Part shown: positions 34,980 through 44,323 of the stretch, piece after piece | How the letters are laid out: every line of letters starts with the position of its first letter | Numbering within the stretch: position 1 is the stretch's first letter | From: LSUCC0057 sp048549915 | GTDB taxonomy: Bacteria > Pseudomonadota > Gammaproteobacteria > Pseudomonadales > Porticoccaceae | Assembly (NCBI GenBank): GCA_048549915.1 | Contig: JBLYYE010000021.1 | Location: 1 to 64,000, forward strand | Reading direction: 5' to 3' | DNA: 64,000 bases | Made by a program: the position numbers and the translations under genes | Notes under the pieces: generated by a model | Database searches by the model: none | Told to the model about the DNA's origin: nothing | What the model saw: only the letters and a program-made list of their open reading frames with translations

Positions 34980-36179
34980 TCAGATTTCTAGCAGTATTTT
35001 AGCTGGGTTTTCGATCATCTCTTTGATCGCAACCAAGAATTGCACCGCTTCTTTGCCATCAATTAAGCGATGATCGTAAGAGAGTGCCAGATACATCATC
35101 GGCCGAATGACGACTTGGCCATCGACGGCAATCGGACGATCTTGGATTTTGTGCATACCCAAGATAGCTGTCTGCGGCGGGTTGATAATGGGCGTTGATA
35201 GCAGCGAGCCGAATACACCGCCGTTGGTGATGGTAAACGTACCGCCGCTCATCTCTTCGATAGAGAGTTTGCCTTCGCGGGCTTTCATAGCGTATTCGTA
35301 GACGCCGCCTTCGATATCCGCCACGCTCATGTTCTCGGCGTTGCGCAATACTGGCACGACCAAACCGCGCTCAGAAGAGACCGCGACACCAACATCCTGG
35401 TAACCGTGGTAGACAATGTCATTGCCGTCGATAGAGGCATTGACTGAAGGGTAGCGTTTGAGTGCCTCTACCGCTGCTTTAACAAACAGCCCCATGAAGC
35501 CCAGTCGGGTTCCGTTGTGAGTTTTTTCGAACTGCTCTTTAAACTGCTTGCGCAGATCCATCAATGCGGACATATCCACTTCGTTAAAAGTGGTCAGCGA
35601 TGCCGTATTTTGTGTCACCTCGAGCAGTCGCTCAGCGATGCGCTTGCGCATACGAGTCATGGGCACGCGCTTCTCTACACGCTCGCCGGCAGCGGCCAGG
35701 TCAGCTGGTAGGGCTGCCGGAGCCGCAGCGGGCGCCGGTGCTGGAGCAGCCGGGGCGGCTTGATGGTTGAGCACATCCTCTTTAGTGATGCGACCACCTT
35801 TACCACTGCCGGAGACAGTAGCGAGATCAATACCGCGCTCTTCGGCCAGTTTTTTCGCTGCAGGGTTTACCTGGGCATCGCCAGCAGCTGCGGGTGCAGC
35901 AGCTTGTGCCGGTGCAGCGGCGGGTTGAGGTGCTGCTGCAGCGCCCTCTTCCAGCTTTGCAATGAGCTGGCCGCTCTGAACGGTATCACCCTCGGCTGCC
36001 AACACTTCGCTGAGCACACCGTCAGCCGGTGCAACCACTTCGAGCACGACTTTATCGGTTTCGATATCGACCAACAGTTCATCGCGCGACACCTGCTCGC
36101 CCGGCTGCTTGTGCCAAGTGGCCAAAGAGCCCTCTTGAACGGACTCGGGGAAGGTCGGTGCCTTAATTTCAATTGCCAT
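34980..36179 (-). CDS. sucB: 2-oxoglutarate dehydrogenase E2, dihydrolipoyl succinyltransferase
   Basis: About 399 residues. One N-terminal lipoyl domain with the lipoylated Lys43 in VDIETDKVVLE. An Ala/Pro-rich linker, an E3-binding domain (VNPAAKKLAEERGIDL), a second Ala/Pro linker and the catalytic domain follow. The active site is SYDHRLIDG with His near residue 370. One lipoyl domain and this gene order identify the succinyl rather than acetyl enzyme. Confidence 0.98.
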   Translation of the reverse strand: MAIEIKAPTFPESVQEGSLATWHKQPGEQVSRDELLVDIETDKVVLEVVAPADGVLSEVLAAEGDTVQSGQLIAKLEEGAAAAPQPAAAPAQAAAPAAAGDAQVNPAAKKLAEERGIDLATVSGSGKGGRITKEDVLNHQAAPAAPAPAPAAAPAALPADLAAAGERVEKRVPMTRMRKRIAERLLEVTQNTASLTTFNEVDMSALMDLRKQFKEQFEKTHNGTRLGFMGLFVKAAVEALKRYPSVNASIDGNDIVYHGYQDVGVAVSSERGLVVPVLRNAENMSVADIEGGVYEYAMKAREGKLSIEEMSGGTFTITNGGVFGSLLSTPIINPPQTAILGMHKIQDRPIAVDGQVVIRPMMYLALSYDHRLIDGKEAVQFLVAIKEMIENPAKILLEI

Positions 36180-36235
36180 GATTAATTTCCTATTACTGGG
36201 CAGTGATTTGTTATTTAAATTAGATTTTTGGCAGC

Positions 36236-39076
36236 TTACTCTGCCGTGCTCGACAGGGCCTCATCGATAAATGCCTGTTGCTCTTCAAGATGGATCGACA
36301 TGTAACCGGCCGCCGGAGCCGCTGAGGCTTTGCGACCTACATAGTCGAGCACTAGATCGGGGTGTGTCTTGCGCAACACATGGCGCATATGGTGTTGGCT
36401 GGAGTACCACGCCCCTTGGTTCATCGGCTCCTCTTGGCACCAGCGTATATCGCGCAAATTACTGTACTGCTCGAGGATCGCTTTTAACTCGCGGTCCGGG
36501 AACGGGTAGAGCTGCTCCACACGCACAATGGCAATGTCCTCAATTTCGCGCTCTTGTCGAGCCTCCAAGAGATGATAATAAACCTTGCCCGAGCAGAGAA
36601 TCAGACGTTTGGCTTGAGCGGGTTCAATCTGCTGCTCTTTGAGCACCGCTTCAAATTTACCGGTTGCCAGTTCGTCCAGCGACGAGGTGGCCAACTTGTG
36701 ACGAAGGATCCATTTCGGGCTCATAATCACAAGCGGACGACGCATGGGGCGTATCGCCTGACGGCGCAAGATATGGAAAATTTGCGCCGGCGTTGTCGGT
36801 ATCGCCACTTGAATGTTCTGCTCTGCGCACAGCTGCAGAAAACGCTCTAAACGCGCTGAAGAGTGCTCTGGGCCCTGCCCTTCAAAACCGTGCGGCAACA
36901 GCATCGTCAGGCCTGACAAACGCCCCCACTTGTGCTCGCCACTGGTAATAAACTGGTCAATAACCACCTGTGCGCCATTGGCGAAGTCACCAAACTGGGC
37001 CTCCCAGATCACCAAGCCCTTGGGCGCAGTGGTCGAGTAACCGTATTCGAAGGCCAACACCGCCTCTTCAGAGAGGAACGAGTCGTAGATCTCAAAGCTG
37101 GGCTGGTCGTCGGCAATGTGTTCAAGTGGCAAGTAAGCTGCACCATCTTTTTGATTGTGAACTACAGCATGGCGATGCGAGAACGTTCCGCGGCCAACAT
37201 CCTGGCCCGTCAAGCGCACAGGGAAACCTTGCTTTAACAGCGTACCGTAAGCGAGCAGCTCTGCCATACCCCAGTTCAAAGGCATAGCGCCACCGGCCAT
37301 CTTACGCCGGTCATCATAAATCTTATTTACTTGGCGCTGTACCTGAACACCGTCTGGGACACTGGCGAGCTGAGCACCTATTTCCTTGAGCTCAGTCAGC
37401 GCCAGTCCGGTATCAGCCTCGGTGCGCCAGCCGTGTCCTAAATAGGGGTTCCAGTCGACAAACAGCGAGGTATCTGGTTCGCGCACCAAGTTGTGGACTA
37501 CAAACTCACCGCGATCCAGTTGGGCGCGGTAGTTAGAGGCCATCTCGTCAGCGGCCTGTTGATCAATGACACCCTCTTTGACCAATTTCTCAGCGTAAAG
37601 CGTGCGTGTCGTTGGGTGCTTTTTAATGCGCTCGTACATCAACGGCTGAGTGGCTGAAGGCTCGTCAGTCTCGTTGTGACCGCGACGGCGGTAGCAAACC
37701 AAATCGAGGACAATGTCTTTGCCAAACTCATGGCGATAATCCATCGCCAACATAGCGGCAAACATCACCGCGTCGGGGTTGTCACCATTGACGTGCAGAA
37801 TCGGCGCTTGAACCATTTTGGCAATATCGGTGCAGTACTCTGTTGAGCGTGCATCTTCCTGGCGATTGGTGGTAAAACCGACTTGGTTATTAATGACGAT
37901 GTGGACCGAACCACCCGTGCGATAAGCGCGGGTTTGAGACATCTGGAATGTCTCCATCACAACACCTTGGCCGGCAAACGCCGCGTCGCCGTGCATTAAG
38001 ATCGGCACAACGGTGTTGCCGACAGGGTCATCGCGGCGGTCTTGGCGGGCGCGCCCCGAGCCAATCACTACCGGGCAGGCAATTTCTAGGTGAGAGGGGT
38101 TGAAGCCCAGCGACATATGCACTTCGCCACCAGGGGTCATCACATTGGAAGAGAAACCTTGGTGATACTTTACGTCGCCTGAAGTGTTGACCAGACGCTT
38201 GCCTTCAAATTCACTGAACAGCTCAGTGGGGTTTTTGCCGAGAATATTGACCAGCACATTGAGACGACCGCGGTGGGCCATCCCCATAACAACCTCTTTG
38301 GCACCGTACTCACCACCGCGCCAAACTAAGCAGTCGAGCATCGGAATCAGGCTTTCGCCACCTTCGAGGCCAAAGCGCTTGGTGCCGGGGTATTTAGAGT
38401 CCAGATGCTTCTCTAATCCTTCTGCTGCAGTCAACCGACGCAGCACATCGATGCGCGCATCACCCTCGTAGGTGGGCTGACAGCGCACGCTCTCAAAACG
38501 CTGTGCCAACCACTGCTTCTCCTCAAACGAGGTGATGTGCATAAACTCTGCACCAATATTACCGCAGTAGGTCGCCTCTAAAGTGTCGACAATCTCGCGC
38601 AGAGTTGCCTCGGGCTTACCCATATAAAGTGGGCCAGCCTGAAAAGTGGTATCTGAATCGGCCTCATTGAGACCGTGAAAGGCCAACTGCAGGTCGGGGA
38701 CCTGCTCGCGCACCATCAACCCGAGCGGATCTAGCTTGGCTTGTTGGTGGCCGCGGAACCGGTAGGAGCTGATCAGCTGAACTACTTTGACCTGCTTGCG
38801 CTCATGCTCGTTGTTGATGCCTCCCGAACCGGGAGCCGGCGTGGGGCGAGCTTGACGACGACCGAGTAGCTCAAAATGCTTGACCACCGTGGCGTGGGAT
38901 GTGTCTGGAGATACATTGCCCTCTACTCGAGGGAGAGAGTCAAAGAAAGCTCGCCACTCGCTTGAGACCGAATCGGGGTCGTGGAGATAGAGGTCGTAAA
39001 GATCCTCGACGTAGGCAGCATTGCCACCAGAAAAATGGGAAGAGCGAAGATATTGCTCTAGCGCGCCCTCAGGCAT
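36236..39076 (-). CDS. sucA: 2-oxoglutarate dehydrogenase E1
   Basis: About 946 residues from the ATG at 39076 (MPEGALEQYL), with AGAGG upstream; the frame extends to 39109. E1 decarboxylates 2-oxoglutarate on thiamine diphosphate. Seen: the E2-binding N-terminal region (AYVEDLYDLYLHDPDSV), GMAHRGRLNVLVN, NGDNPDAVMFA with GHNETDEP in the ThDP domain, and GQDVGRGTFSHRHA. Length matches the family. It lies after a perfect hairpin downstream of sdhB. Confidence 0.98.
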   Translation of the reverse strand: MPEGALEQYLRSSHFSGGNAAYVEDLYDLYLHDPDSVSSEWRAFFDSLPRVEGNVSPDTSHATVVKHFELLGRRQARPTPAPGSGGINNEHERKQVKVVQLISSYRFRGHQQAKLDPLGLMVREQVPDLQLAFHGLNEADSDTTFQAGPLYMGKPEATLREIVDTLEATYCGNIGAEFMHITSFEEKQWLAQRFESVRCQPTYEGDARIDVLRRLTAAEGLEKHLDSKYPGTKRFGLEGGESLIPMLDCLVWRGGEYGAKEVVMGMAHRGRLNVLVNILGKNPTELFSEFEGKRLVNTSGDVKYHQGFSSNVMTPGGEVHMSLGFNPSHLEIACPVVIGSGRARQDRRDDPVGNTVVPILMHGDAAFAGQGVVMETFQMSQTRAYRTGGSVHIVINNQVGFTTNRQEDARSTEYCTDIAKMVQAPILHVNGDNPDAVMFAAMLAMDYRHEFGKDIVLDLVCYRRRGHNETDEPSATQPLMYERIKKHPTTRTLYAEKLVKEGVIDQQAADEMASNYRAQLDRGEFVVHNLVREPDTSLFVDWNPYLGHGWRTEADTGLALTELKEIGAQLASVPDGVQVQRQVNKIYDDRRKMAGGAMPLNWGMAELLAYGTLLKQGFPVRLTGQDVGRGTFSHRHAVVHNQKDGAAYLPLEHIADDQPSFEIYDSFLSEEAVLAFEYGYSTTAPKGLVIWEAQFGDFANGAQVVIDQFITSGEHKWGRLSGLTMLLPHGFEGQGPEHSSARLERFLQLCAEQNIQVAIPTTPAQIFHILRRQAIRPMRRPLVIMSPKWILRHKLATSSLDELATGKFEAVLKEQQIEPAQAKRLILCSGKVYYHLLEARQEREIEDIAIVRVEQLYPFPDRELKAILEQYSNLRDIRWCQEEPMNQGAWYSSQHHMRHVLRKTHPDLVLDYVGRKASAAPAAGYMSIHLEEQQAFIDEALSSTAE

Positions 39077-39113
39077 CGGGTGCAGTCCTCTAAAGTTGGC
39101 CCATAACATTGGG

Positions 39114-39153
39114 CTGGCAAAACAAAACGTCCGGTACCTCGCGATACCGGACG
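39114..39153 (-). terminator. Perfect 11-bp hairpin between sdhB and sucA
   Basis: AACGTCCGGTA and TACCGGACGTT flank an eight-base loop (39124-39153). Read leftward it is followed by TTGTTTTG, so it can act as a terminator or attenuator between sdhCDAB and sucAB. Confidence 0.75.
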
Positions 39154-39166
39154 TTGGCAGTAACGC

Positions 39167-39871
39167 TTAGGCCGCGCTTCGCAACAGCATGTTGCGGATG
39201 TGGCCGATTGCGCGGGTCGGGTTGAGCCCTTTGGGGCAGACCTGAACACAGTTCATGATACCGTGGCAACGGAAGACACTGAACGGATCGTCAAGATCAG
39301 CCAAGCGCTCTTCTGTGGCAGTATCGCGGCTGTCAGCGAGGAAGCGATAAGCTTGCAACAGACCTGACGGGCCAATGAACTTGTCGGGATTCCACCAGAA
39401 CGACGGACAAGCGGTCGAACAACAAGCGCACAGAATACACTCGTAGAGCCCATCCAACTTGGCGCGCTCTTCTGGGCTCTGCAGACGCTCGATAGCGGGC
39501 GCTGGGGTATCGTTGATCAGGTACGGCTTAATCTTTTCGTACTGTGCGTAGAACTGAGTCATGTCGATGACCAAGTCGCGGATAACCGGCAGACCGGGCA
39601 GCGGACGGATGACCAGCTTGTTGTTTTTAACCACCTCAGAGAGTGGTGTAATACAGGCCAGACCGTTTTTACCGGCGATATTCATGCCGTCCGATCCGCA
39701 CACACCCTCGCGGCAAGAGCGGCGATAAACCAAAGAGCTATCTTGCGCTTTGAGCATCTCCAGCACATCGAGCACCATGACATCTTTACCCTTTGTATCG
39801 ACCTGATAGTCCTGCATGTAGGGCTCTTGGTCGGTTTCAGGGTTGTAGCGATAGACACTGACAGTCAACAT
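39167..39871 (-). CDS. sdhB: Succinate dehydrogenase iron-sulfur subunit
   Basis: About 234 residues. [2Fe-2S] ligands in RRSCREGVCGSDGMNI and the following NGLAC; [4Fe-4S] ligands in CILCACCSTACPSFWW; [3Fe-4S] ligands in NCVQVCPKGLNP. It passes electrons from SdhA flavin to ubiquinone at the inner membrane. All expected cysteines are present. It starts 12 bases after the sdhA stop. Confidence 0.98.
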   Translation of the reverse strand: MLTVSVYRYNPETDQEPYMQDYQVDTKGKDVMVLDVLEMLKAQDSSLVYRRSCREGVCGSDGMNIAGKNGLACITPLSEVVKNNKLVIRPLPGLPVIRDLVIDMTQFYAQYEKIKPYLINDTPAPAIERLQSPEERAKLDGLYECILCACCSTACPSFWWNPDKFIGPSGLLQAYRFLADSRDTATEERLADLDDPFSVFRCHGIMNCVQVCPKGLNPTRAIGHIRNMLLRSAA

Positions 39872-39883
39872 AACAACGTCTCC

Positions 39884-41656
39884 TTAGTAGGTGCGCGCTT
39901 TCGGGGGGAAAGCTTCGCGCGTTTTCGGGGTAAAGTTAACCGAGCGTTTGCCGACACTCTTGTCTAACGGGTAGTACATAGAGTGGCACAGCCAGTTCTC
40001 ATCATCACGCTCTTGGAAATCTTCGCGAGCATGGGCTCCACGGCTCTCTCTGCGCTGCTCTGCAGCAATGGCTGTGGCTTCTGCTACCTCTAGAAGGTTT
40101 TGTAGCTCCAGGGCCTCGATGCGCGCGGTGTTGAAGGCGTTGCTCTTGTCCTCAACATAAACGTTTTCGATACGCAGACGCAACTCTTGAAGCTTTTTAA
40201 TGCCCTCTTGCATGTAGTCACCGCGGCGGAATACACCGAAGTAGTTCTGCATGATCTGCTGCAGTTCAGCGCGCAACACGCCTGCGCTTTCGCCTGAGCT
40301 AGAGTTGTTGATACGGTTGAGACCAACCATGGCCGCTTCGATATCGCTCTCAGTCGCTTCGCGCAGATCAACACCTTCGCGCAGAGTTTTCTCGATAAAC
40401 AGACCTGAAGCGCGGCCGAACACAACCAAATCGAGCAGCGAGTTACCGCCGAGACGGTTGGCACCGTGAACAGAGACACATGCCACTTCACCACAGGCGT
40501 AAAGGCCTGGAATGATGACATCGTTGCCTTCGCTATCGACCGTGAGCGCCTGACCATTTACGTTGGTCGGAATCCCGCCCATCATGTAGTGACACGTGGG
40601 AACAACTGGGATCGACTCTTTCACCGGATCGGCATGGGCAAAGGTGCGCGAGAGCTCGCAAATGCCTGGCAGACGGCTTTCCAGAACTTCTTCACCGAGG
40701 TGGTCGAGTTTAAGGAAGACGTGGTCGCCGTTTTCGCCGCAGCCGCGACCTTCAAGAATCTCCAACACCATTGAGCGAGCGACCACATCGCGGCCAGCCA
40801 AATCTTTGGCATTGGGCGCGTAACGCTCCATGAAACGCTCGCCATCTTTGTTGATCAAGTAGCCACCTTCACCGCGGCAACCTTCGGTAACCAAGGTGCC
40901 CGCACCGGCAATACCGGTCGGGTGGAACTGCCACATTTCGATATCTTGCACGGGGAAGCCAGCGCGCAGTGCCATACCGATACCGTCACCGGTATTGATG
41001 TGGGCGTTGGTGGTAGAGGCGTAGATACGGCCAGCTCCACCGGTGGCGAAGACAGTCGCTTTAGACTTCACGTAAACGGTTTCGCCTGTCTCAATATCCA
41101 GCGCAATAACACCGACAACAGCGCCATCGGCGTTTTTGACGATATCAACGGCATACCACTCGTTGAGAAAGACTGTTTTGTTTTTCACGTTGCCCTGATA
41201 CAGGGTGTGCAACAGCGCGTGACCGGTGCGGTCGGCCGCAGCACAGGTGCGCGCGGCCTGGCCGCCCTCACCATAATCTTTAGATTGGCCGCCAAACGGA
41301 CGCTGGTAGATGCGACCCTCTTCGGTGCGCGAAAAAGGCAGACCCATGTGGTCGAGCTCAAAAATCGCTTCCGGGCCTACAGAACACATGTACTCGATGG
41401 CGTCTTGGTCGCCGATGTAGTCCGAGCCCTTAACGGTATCGTACATATGCCACTGCCATTGATCCTGCGGATCATCCGAGGCGATCGCACAAGTGATACC
41501 ACCCTGCGCCGACACGGTGTGCGAGCGAGTTGGAAATACTTTGGTGATTACTGCGGTTTTGTAGCCAGACTGCGACAACTGTAACGCTGCGCGCATGCCT
41601 GCACCGCCGCCGCCGACGATAACTCCATCAAAACTCATTGTACGCATATTAGACAT
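39884..41656 (-). CDS. sdhA: Succinate dehydrogenase flavoprotein subunit
   Basis: About 590 residues; GGGGA precedes the ATG. FAD Rossmann motif GVIVGGGGAGMRAALQL, covalent-FAD His in RSHTVSAQGGITCA, substrate loop EGCRGEGGYLIN and the active Arg region SVHGANRLGGNSLLDLVVFGR are seen. Oxidises succinate to fumarate. Co-transcribed with sdhC, sdhD and sdhB. Confidence 0.98.
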   Translation of the reverse strand: MSNMRTMSFDGVIVGGGGAGMRAALQLSQSGYKTAVITKVFPTRSHTVSAQGGITCAIASDDPQDQWQWHMYDTVKGSDYIGDQDAIEYMCSVGPEAIFELDHMGLPFSRTEEGRIYQRPFGGQSKDYGEGGQAARTCAAADRTGHALLHTLYQGNVKNKTVFLNEWYAVDIVKNADGAVVGVIALDIETGETVYVKSKATVFATGGAGRIYASTTNAHINTGDGIGMALRAGFPVQDIEMWQFHPTGIAGAGTLVTEGCRGEGGYLINKDGERFMERYAPNAKDLAGRDVVARSMVLEILEGRGCGENGDHVFLKLDHLGEEVLESRLPGICELSRTFAHADPVKESIPVVPTCHYMMGGIPTNVNGQALTVDSEGNDVIIPGLYACGEVACVSVHGANRLGGNSLLDLVVFGRASGLFIEKTLREGVDLREATESDIEAAMVGLNRINNSSSGESAGVLRAELQQIMQNYFGVFRRGDYMQEGIKKLQELRLRIENVYVEDKSNAFNTARIEALELQNLLEVAEATAIAAEQRRESRGAHAREDFQERDDENWLCHSMYYPLDKSVGKRSVNFTPKTREAFPPKARTY

Positions 41657-41659
41657 AAC

Positions 41660-42025
41660 TTAGATTCCCCAGAGAATATCAATTGCCCAGACCACGTAGA
41701 GCAAGCTCACGGCGATCATGCCCAGCTGAAAGACCATTCGCAGCGCGGTGGCCTTTGCACCCATAAGACGTACCGTGACGTAATCGGTCAGTACGCCCCA
41801 CATACCGATCCAAGAGTGAATCGCTATAGAGAGTATGGTGAGAAGGCTAAACATCTTCATTGGCAAGCTCTCATTGAGTGCCAACCAGGCAGAATAGTTG
41901 ACATCATTGGCGGCGAAGTAGACCACCACAAAAATGAGATAAGCAGTCATAATGACGGCAGTTATACGCTGCAACAACCAATCCGAAAGGCCGCTGCGAC
42001 CAAAACTAGTGACAGAAGTTACCAT
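41660..42025 (-). CDS. sdhD: Succinate dehydrogenase membrane anchor SdhD
   Basis: About 121 residues from the ATG at 42025, preceded by AGGGTGG; the frame opens at 42037. Three membrane helices. RSGLSDWLLQRITAVIM is the N-terminal family pattern; IHSWIGMWGVLTDYV supplies the heme-region His and quinone-side Asp-Tyr. It overlaps the sdhC end by seven bases. Confidence 0.94.
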   Translation of the reverse strand: MVTSVTSFGRSGLSDWLLQRITAVIMTAYLIFVVVYFAANDVNYSAWLALNESLPMKMFSLLTILSIAIHSWIGMWGVLTDYVTVRLMGAKATALRMVFQLGMIAVSLLYVVWAIDILWGI

Positions 42026-42399
42026 ACGAAAACCCACCCTGCGATTGCTGCAATGACGATAACGGCGATAACTGCGGCGATTTTAGCTGACAGCAGTCCG
42101 CCCTCTAGAGTCTCACCCACACCTAAATCCATCACCAGATGACGCAGGCCCAACACCAGGTGGTAGCCCAGTGCAGAGAGTGACGCCCAAATGACAAATT
42201 GCCATACCGGGTTGCCGAGAGTTACCTTTAATGCGGCAAACGACTCAGCCGAAGCTAGACTGCTATCGAGAGCCAACAAAAACAGCGCTACTGCAGCAAA
42301 AAGGATGACGCCTGATACGCGATGCAATATCGAGACATAAGAGGTAATCGGCAGTTTTATGGTGCCGATATCAAGGTTAACAGGTCTGTTCTGTTTCAC
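42019..42399 (-). CDS. sdhC: Succinate dehydrogenase cytochrome b556 subunit SdhC
   Basis: About 126 residues with three membrane helices. RPVNLDIGTIKLPITSYVSILHRVSGV is broken into the known N-terminal SdhC signature (SILHRVSG, quinone-binding Ser and Arg), and GYHLVLGLRHLVMD contains the heme b axial His. First gene of the sdhCDAB-suc run; the promoter is about 100 bases upstream. Confidence 0.95.
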   Translation of the reverse strand: MKQNRPVNLDIGTIKLPITSYVSILHRVSGVILFAAVALFLLALDSSLASAESFAALKVTLGNPVWQFVIWASLSALGYHLVLGLRHLVMDLGVGETLEGGLLSAKIAAVIAVIVIAAIAGWVFVW

Positions 42400-42500
42400 G
42401 TTGAATACACCTTATAAAGTGAGACCGAGAGCGAACTCTGCGGAAATTAAAAATTGTGGTGCGGCCACGGTTGCTGACAACACCCCAAAACGGCGGGCAA

Positions 42501-42529
42501 ATTATAGGTGCAGCCCATTGGCAATACAA
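42501..42529 (-). promoter_or_regulatory. Sigma-70 promoter of sdhC
   Basis: On the minus strand TTGTAT (42529-42524), a 17-base spacer and a perfect TATAAT (42506-42501). Confidence 0.72.
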
Positions 42530-42906
42530 CGGCACAATGTCTTTAAAATGACAAAATATGCTCGACCTTAGTCCGGTTTGGTGAACTCCCCCGCCTTAAC
42601 GCCCCGTGCACAGCCATTCCCAGCATCAAAAATTCCCGTACAAAGGCTAACCAAAGCCATTCACCAACAAAATAGCCAACATTGTCATGCCGGCGACAAA
42701 GACGATGGGGATCGTGCAAACCCAAGCTCACCGGCAGCCTGCAAAAACCACCTATTCACCGAGCAATCCTGCGCACAGCCAACAATCGCGGCATTTTTAA
42801 TGCTTTTAGTTGCTGCCAATCACGCTGCGCCAGCCAATATCGTTATAATGTTCAAGCCTCTCAACAAATAAAGCGATCAATAAGACCATTGTACGTCCCA
42901 GCCAAG

Positions 42907-42934
42907 TTGACATATCGGCGCGAGACCCTATAGT
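42907..42934 (+). promoter_or_regulatory. Sigma-70 promoter of gltA
   Basis: Consensus TTGACA (42907-42912), a 16-base spacer and TATAGT (42929-42934), about 47 bases before the gltA ATG. Confidence 0.78.
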
Positions 42935-42980
42935 TGCCAGTCGAATTTATGCGATCGGCCAACACCTCCGAGGAACTTTT

Positions 42981-44267
42981 ATGACAGACCGCAAAGCCAC
43001 TCTCACCATCGACGGGCAAGCGCCTATCGAGCTGCCCATATACTCTCCCACTATCGGCCAAGACGTTATCGACGTCGGCGCCCTCGGCAGCCACGGCTTC
43101 TTCACCTACGACCCCGGCTTTGCTGCCACCTCATCTTGTCAGTCAGAAATAACCTATATTGATGGCGACAAGGGTGTTCTTTTGCATCGCGGCTACCCCA
43201 TCGAGCAGCTCGCAGAGCACTCAGATTACCTGGAAACTTGTTTCTTGCTGCTCGAAGGTCACCTGCCCTCTGCCGCTGAAAAAATTAAATTTGAAAACAT
43301 TATTCGCCGCCACACTATGGTGTCGCGCTCTATGGAGAGCTTTTTCAGCGGCTTCCGTTACGACGCACACCCTATGGCGATGCTTTGCGGCGCAGTTGGC
43401 GCAATGTCGTCTTTCTATCACGATTCGCTGGATATCACCGACCAAGAGCACCGCACTATCTCTGCGCATCGCTTGATCGCTAAAATGCCGACACTGGCTG
43501 CGATGTGCCACAAACACTTTGTTGGCCAGCCGTTCATCTACCCCGACAACAGCCTGGGCTACTCTGAGAACTTCTTGCGCATGATGTTTGCAACACCGTG
43601 CGAAGAGTATGAAGTCCACCCGGCACTGGCCAAAGCGATGGACCGCATCTTCTTGCTCCACGCCGATCACGAACAAAATGCCTCTACTTCTACTGTTCGC
43701 TTAGCGGGCTCTTCTGGCGCCAACCCATTCGCCTGTATTGCAGCCGGCATTGCCGCTTTGTGGGGGCCTGCTCACGGTGGCGCCAACGAAGCAGTACTGA
43801 CGATGCTGGCAGAGATCGGTCACGAAGATCGCTGCGCCGAATTCGTAGCTCGCGCCAAGGACAAAAACGACCCATTCCGTCTGATGGGCTTTGGCCACCG
43901 CGTTTACAAAAACTACGATCCACGCGCCACCGTGATGCGCCAGACTTGCGATGAAGTGCTTGAAGTTCTGGGCCTTGAGAACGACCCACTGTTCCGCTTA
44001 GCCAAGAAACTTGAGCGCATCGCCCTTGAAGACGAATATTTTGTCAGCAAGAACCTCTACCCCAACGTCGATTTCTACTCAGGCATTATCCTCAAAGCAC
44101 TCGGCATTCCCGTCGAGATGTTCACTGTAATCTTTGCCACTGGCCGCACTGTTGGCTGGATCTCGCACTGGAATGAGATGATCAGCAACCCTTATCGTAT
44201 CGGTCGCCCGCGCCAGCTCTACACCGGTGCTGATCTCCGCGACTTTGTCCCTGTCGACAAACGCTGA
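42981..44267 (+). CDS. gltA: Citrate synthase
   Basis: About 428 residues, the hexameric gram-negative type. GAGGAAC precedes the ATG. Active-site His in WGPAHGGANEA and FGHRVYKNYDPRA are seen, with the conserved Asp in DFYSGIILKALG. The N-terminal beta domain (KATLTIDGQAPIELPIY) is typical of NADH-sensitive enzymes. It condenses oxaloacetate and acetyl-CoA and is transcribed away from sdh. Confidence 0.98.
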   Translation: MTDRKATLTIDGQAPIELPIYSPTIGQDVIDVGALGSHGFFTYDPGFAATSSCQSEITYIDGDKGVLLHRGYPIEQLAEHSDYLETCFLLLEGHLPSAAEKIKFENIIRRHTMVSRSMESFFSGFRYDAHPMAMLCGAVGAMSSFYHDSLDITDQEHRTISAHRLIAKMPTLAAMCHKHFVGQPFIYPDNSLGYSENFLRMMFATPCEEYEVHPALAKAMDRIFLLHADHEQNASTSTVRLAGSSGANPFACIAAGIAALWGPAHGGANEAVLTMLAEIGHEDRCAEFVARAKDKNDPFRLMGFGHRVYKNYDPRATVMRQTCDEVLEVLGLENDPLFRLAKKLERIALEDEYFVSKNLYPNVDFYSGIILKALGIPVEMFTVIFATGRTVGWISHWNEMISNPYRIGRPRQLYTGADLRDFVPVDKR

Positions 44268-44280
44268 AACTAGCGTTAAT

Positions 44281-44310
44281 AAAAAAACCGGCCACTGGCC
44301 GGTTTTTTTA
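44281..44310. terminator. Bidirectional terminator between gltA and miaE
   Basis: A7CCGGCCA, a short loop, then TGGCCGGT7: a perfect stem with A and T tails on both sides, serving both convergent genes. Confidence 0.93.
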
Positions 44311-44323
44311 TGCCTGTAAAACA

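Larger units (their letters stand above)
42400..42980. other. Divergent control region between sdhC and gltA
   Basis: About 580 bases. It holds the sdhC promoter at the left and the gltA promoter at the right. Between them two overlapping short open frames on opposite strands (42543-42731 leftward and 42578-42871 rightward) show no ribosome site and no family I recognise. The rest is unexplained and could include regulator sites. Confidence 0.6.

Noticed and set aside
40922..41584. 220-codon open frame antisense to sdhA
   Set aside because: Shadow of a well-conserved gene; no family match and typical of GC-rich antisense frames.
42578..42871. 97-codon open frame upstream of gltA
   Set aside because: No ribosome site, Pro/Ala/His-rich composition without domain; overlaps another chance frame.
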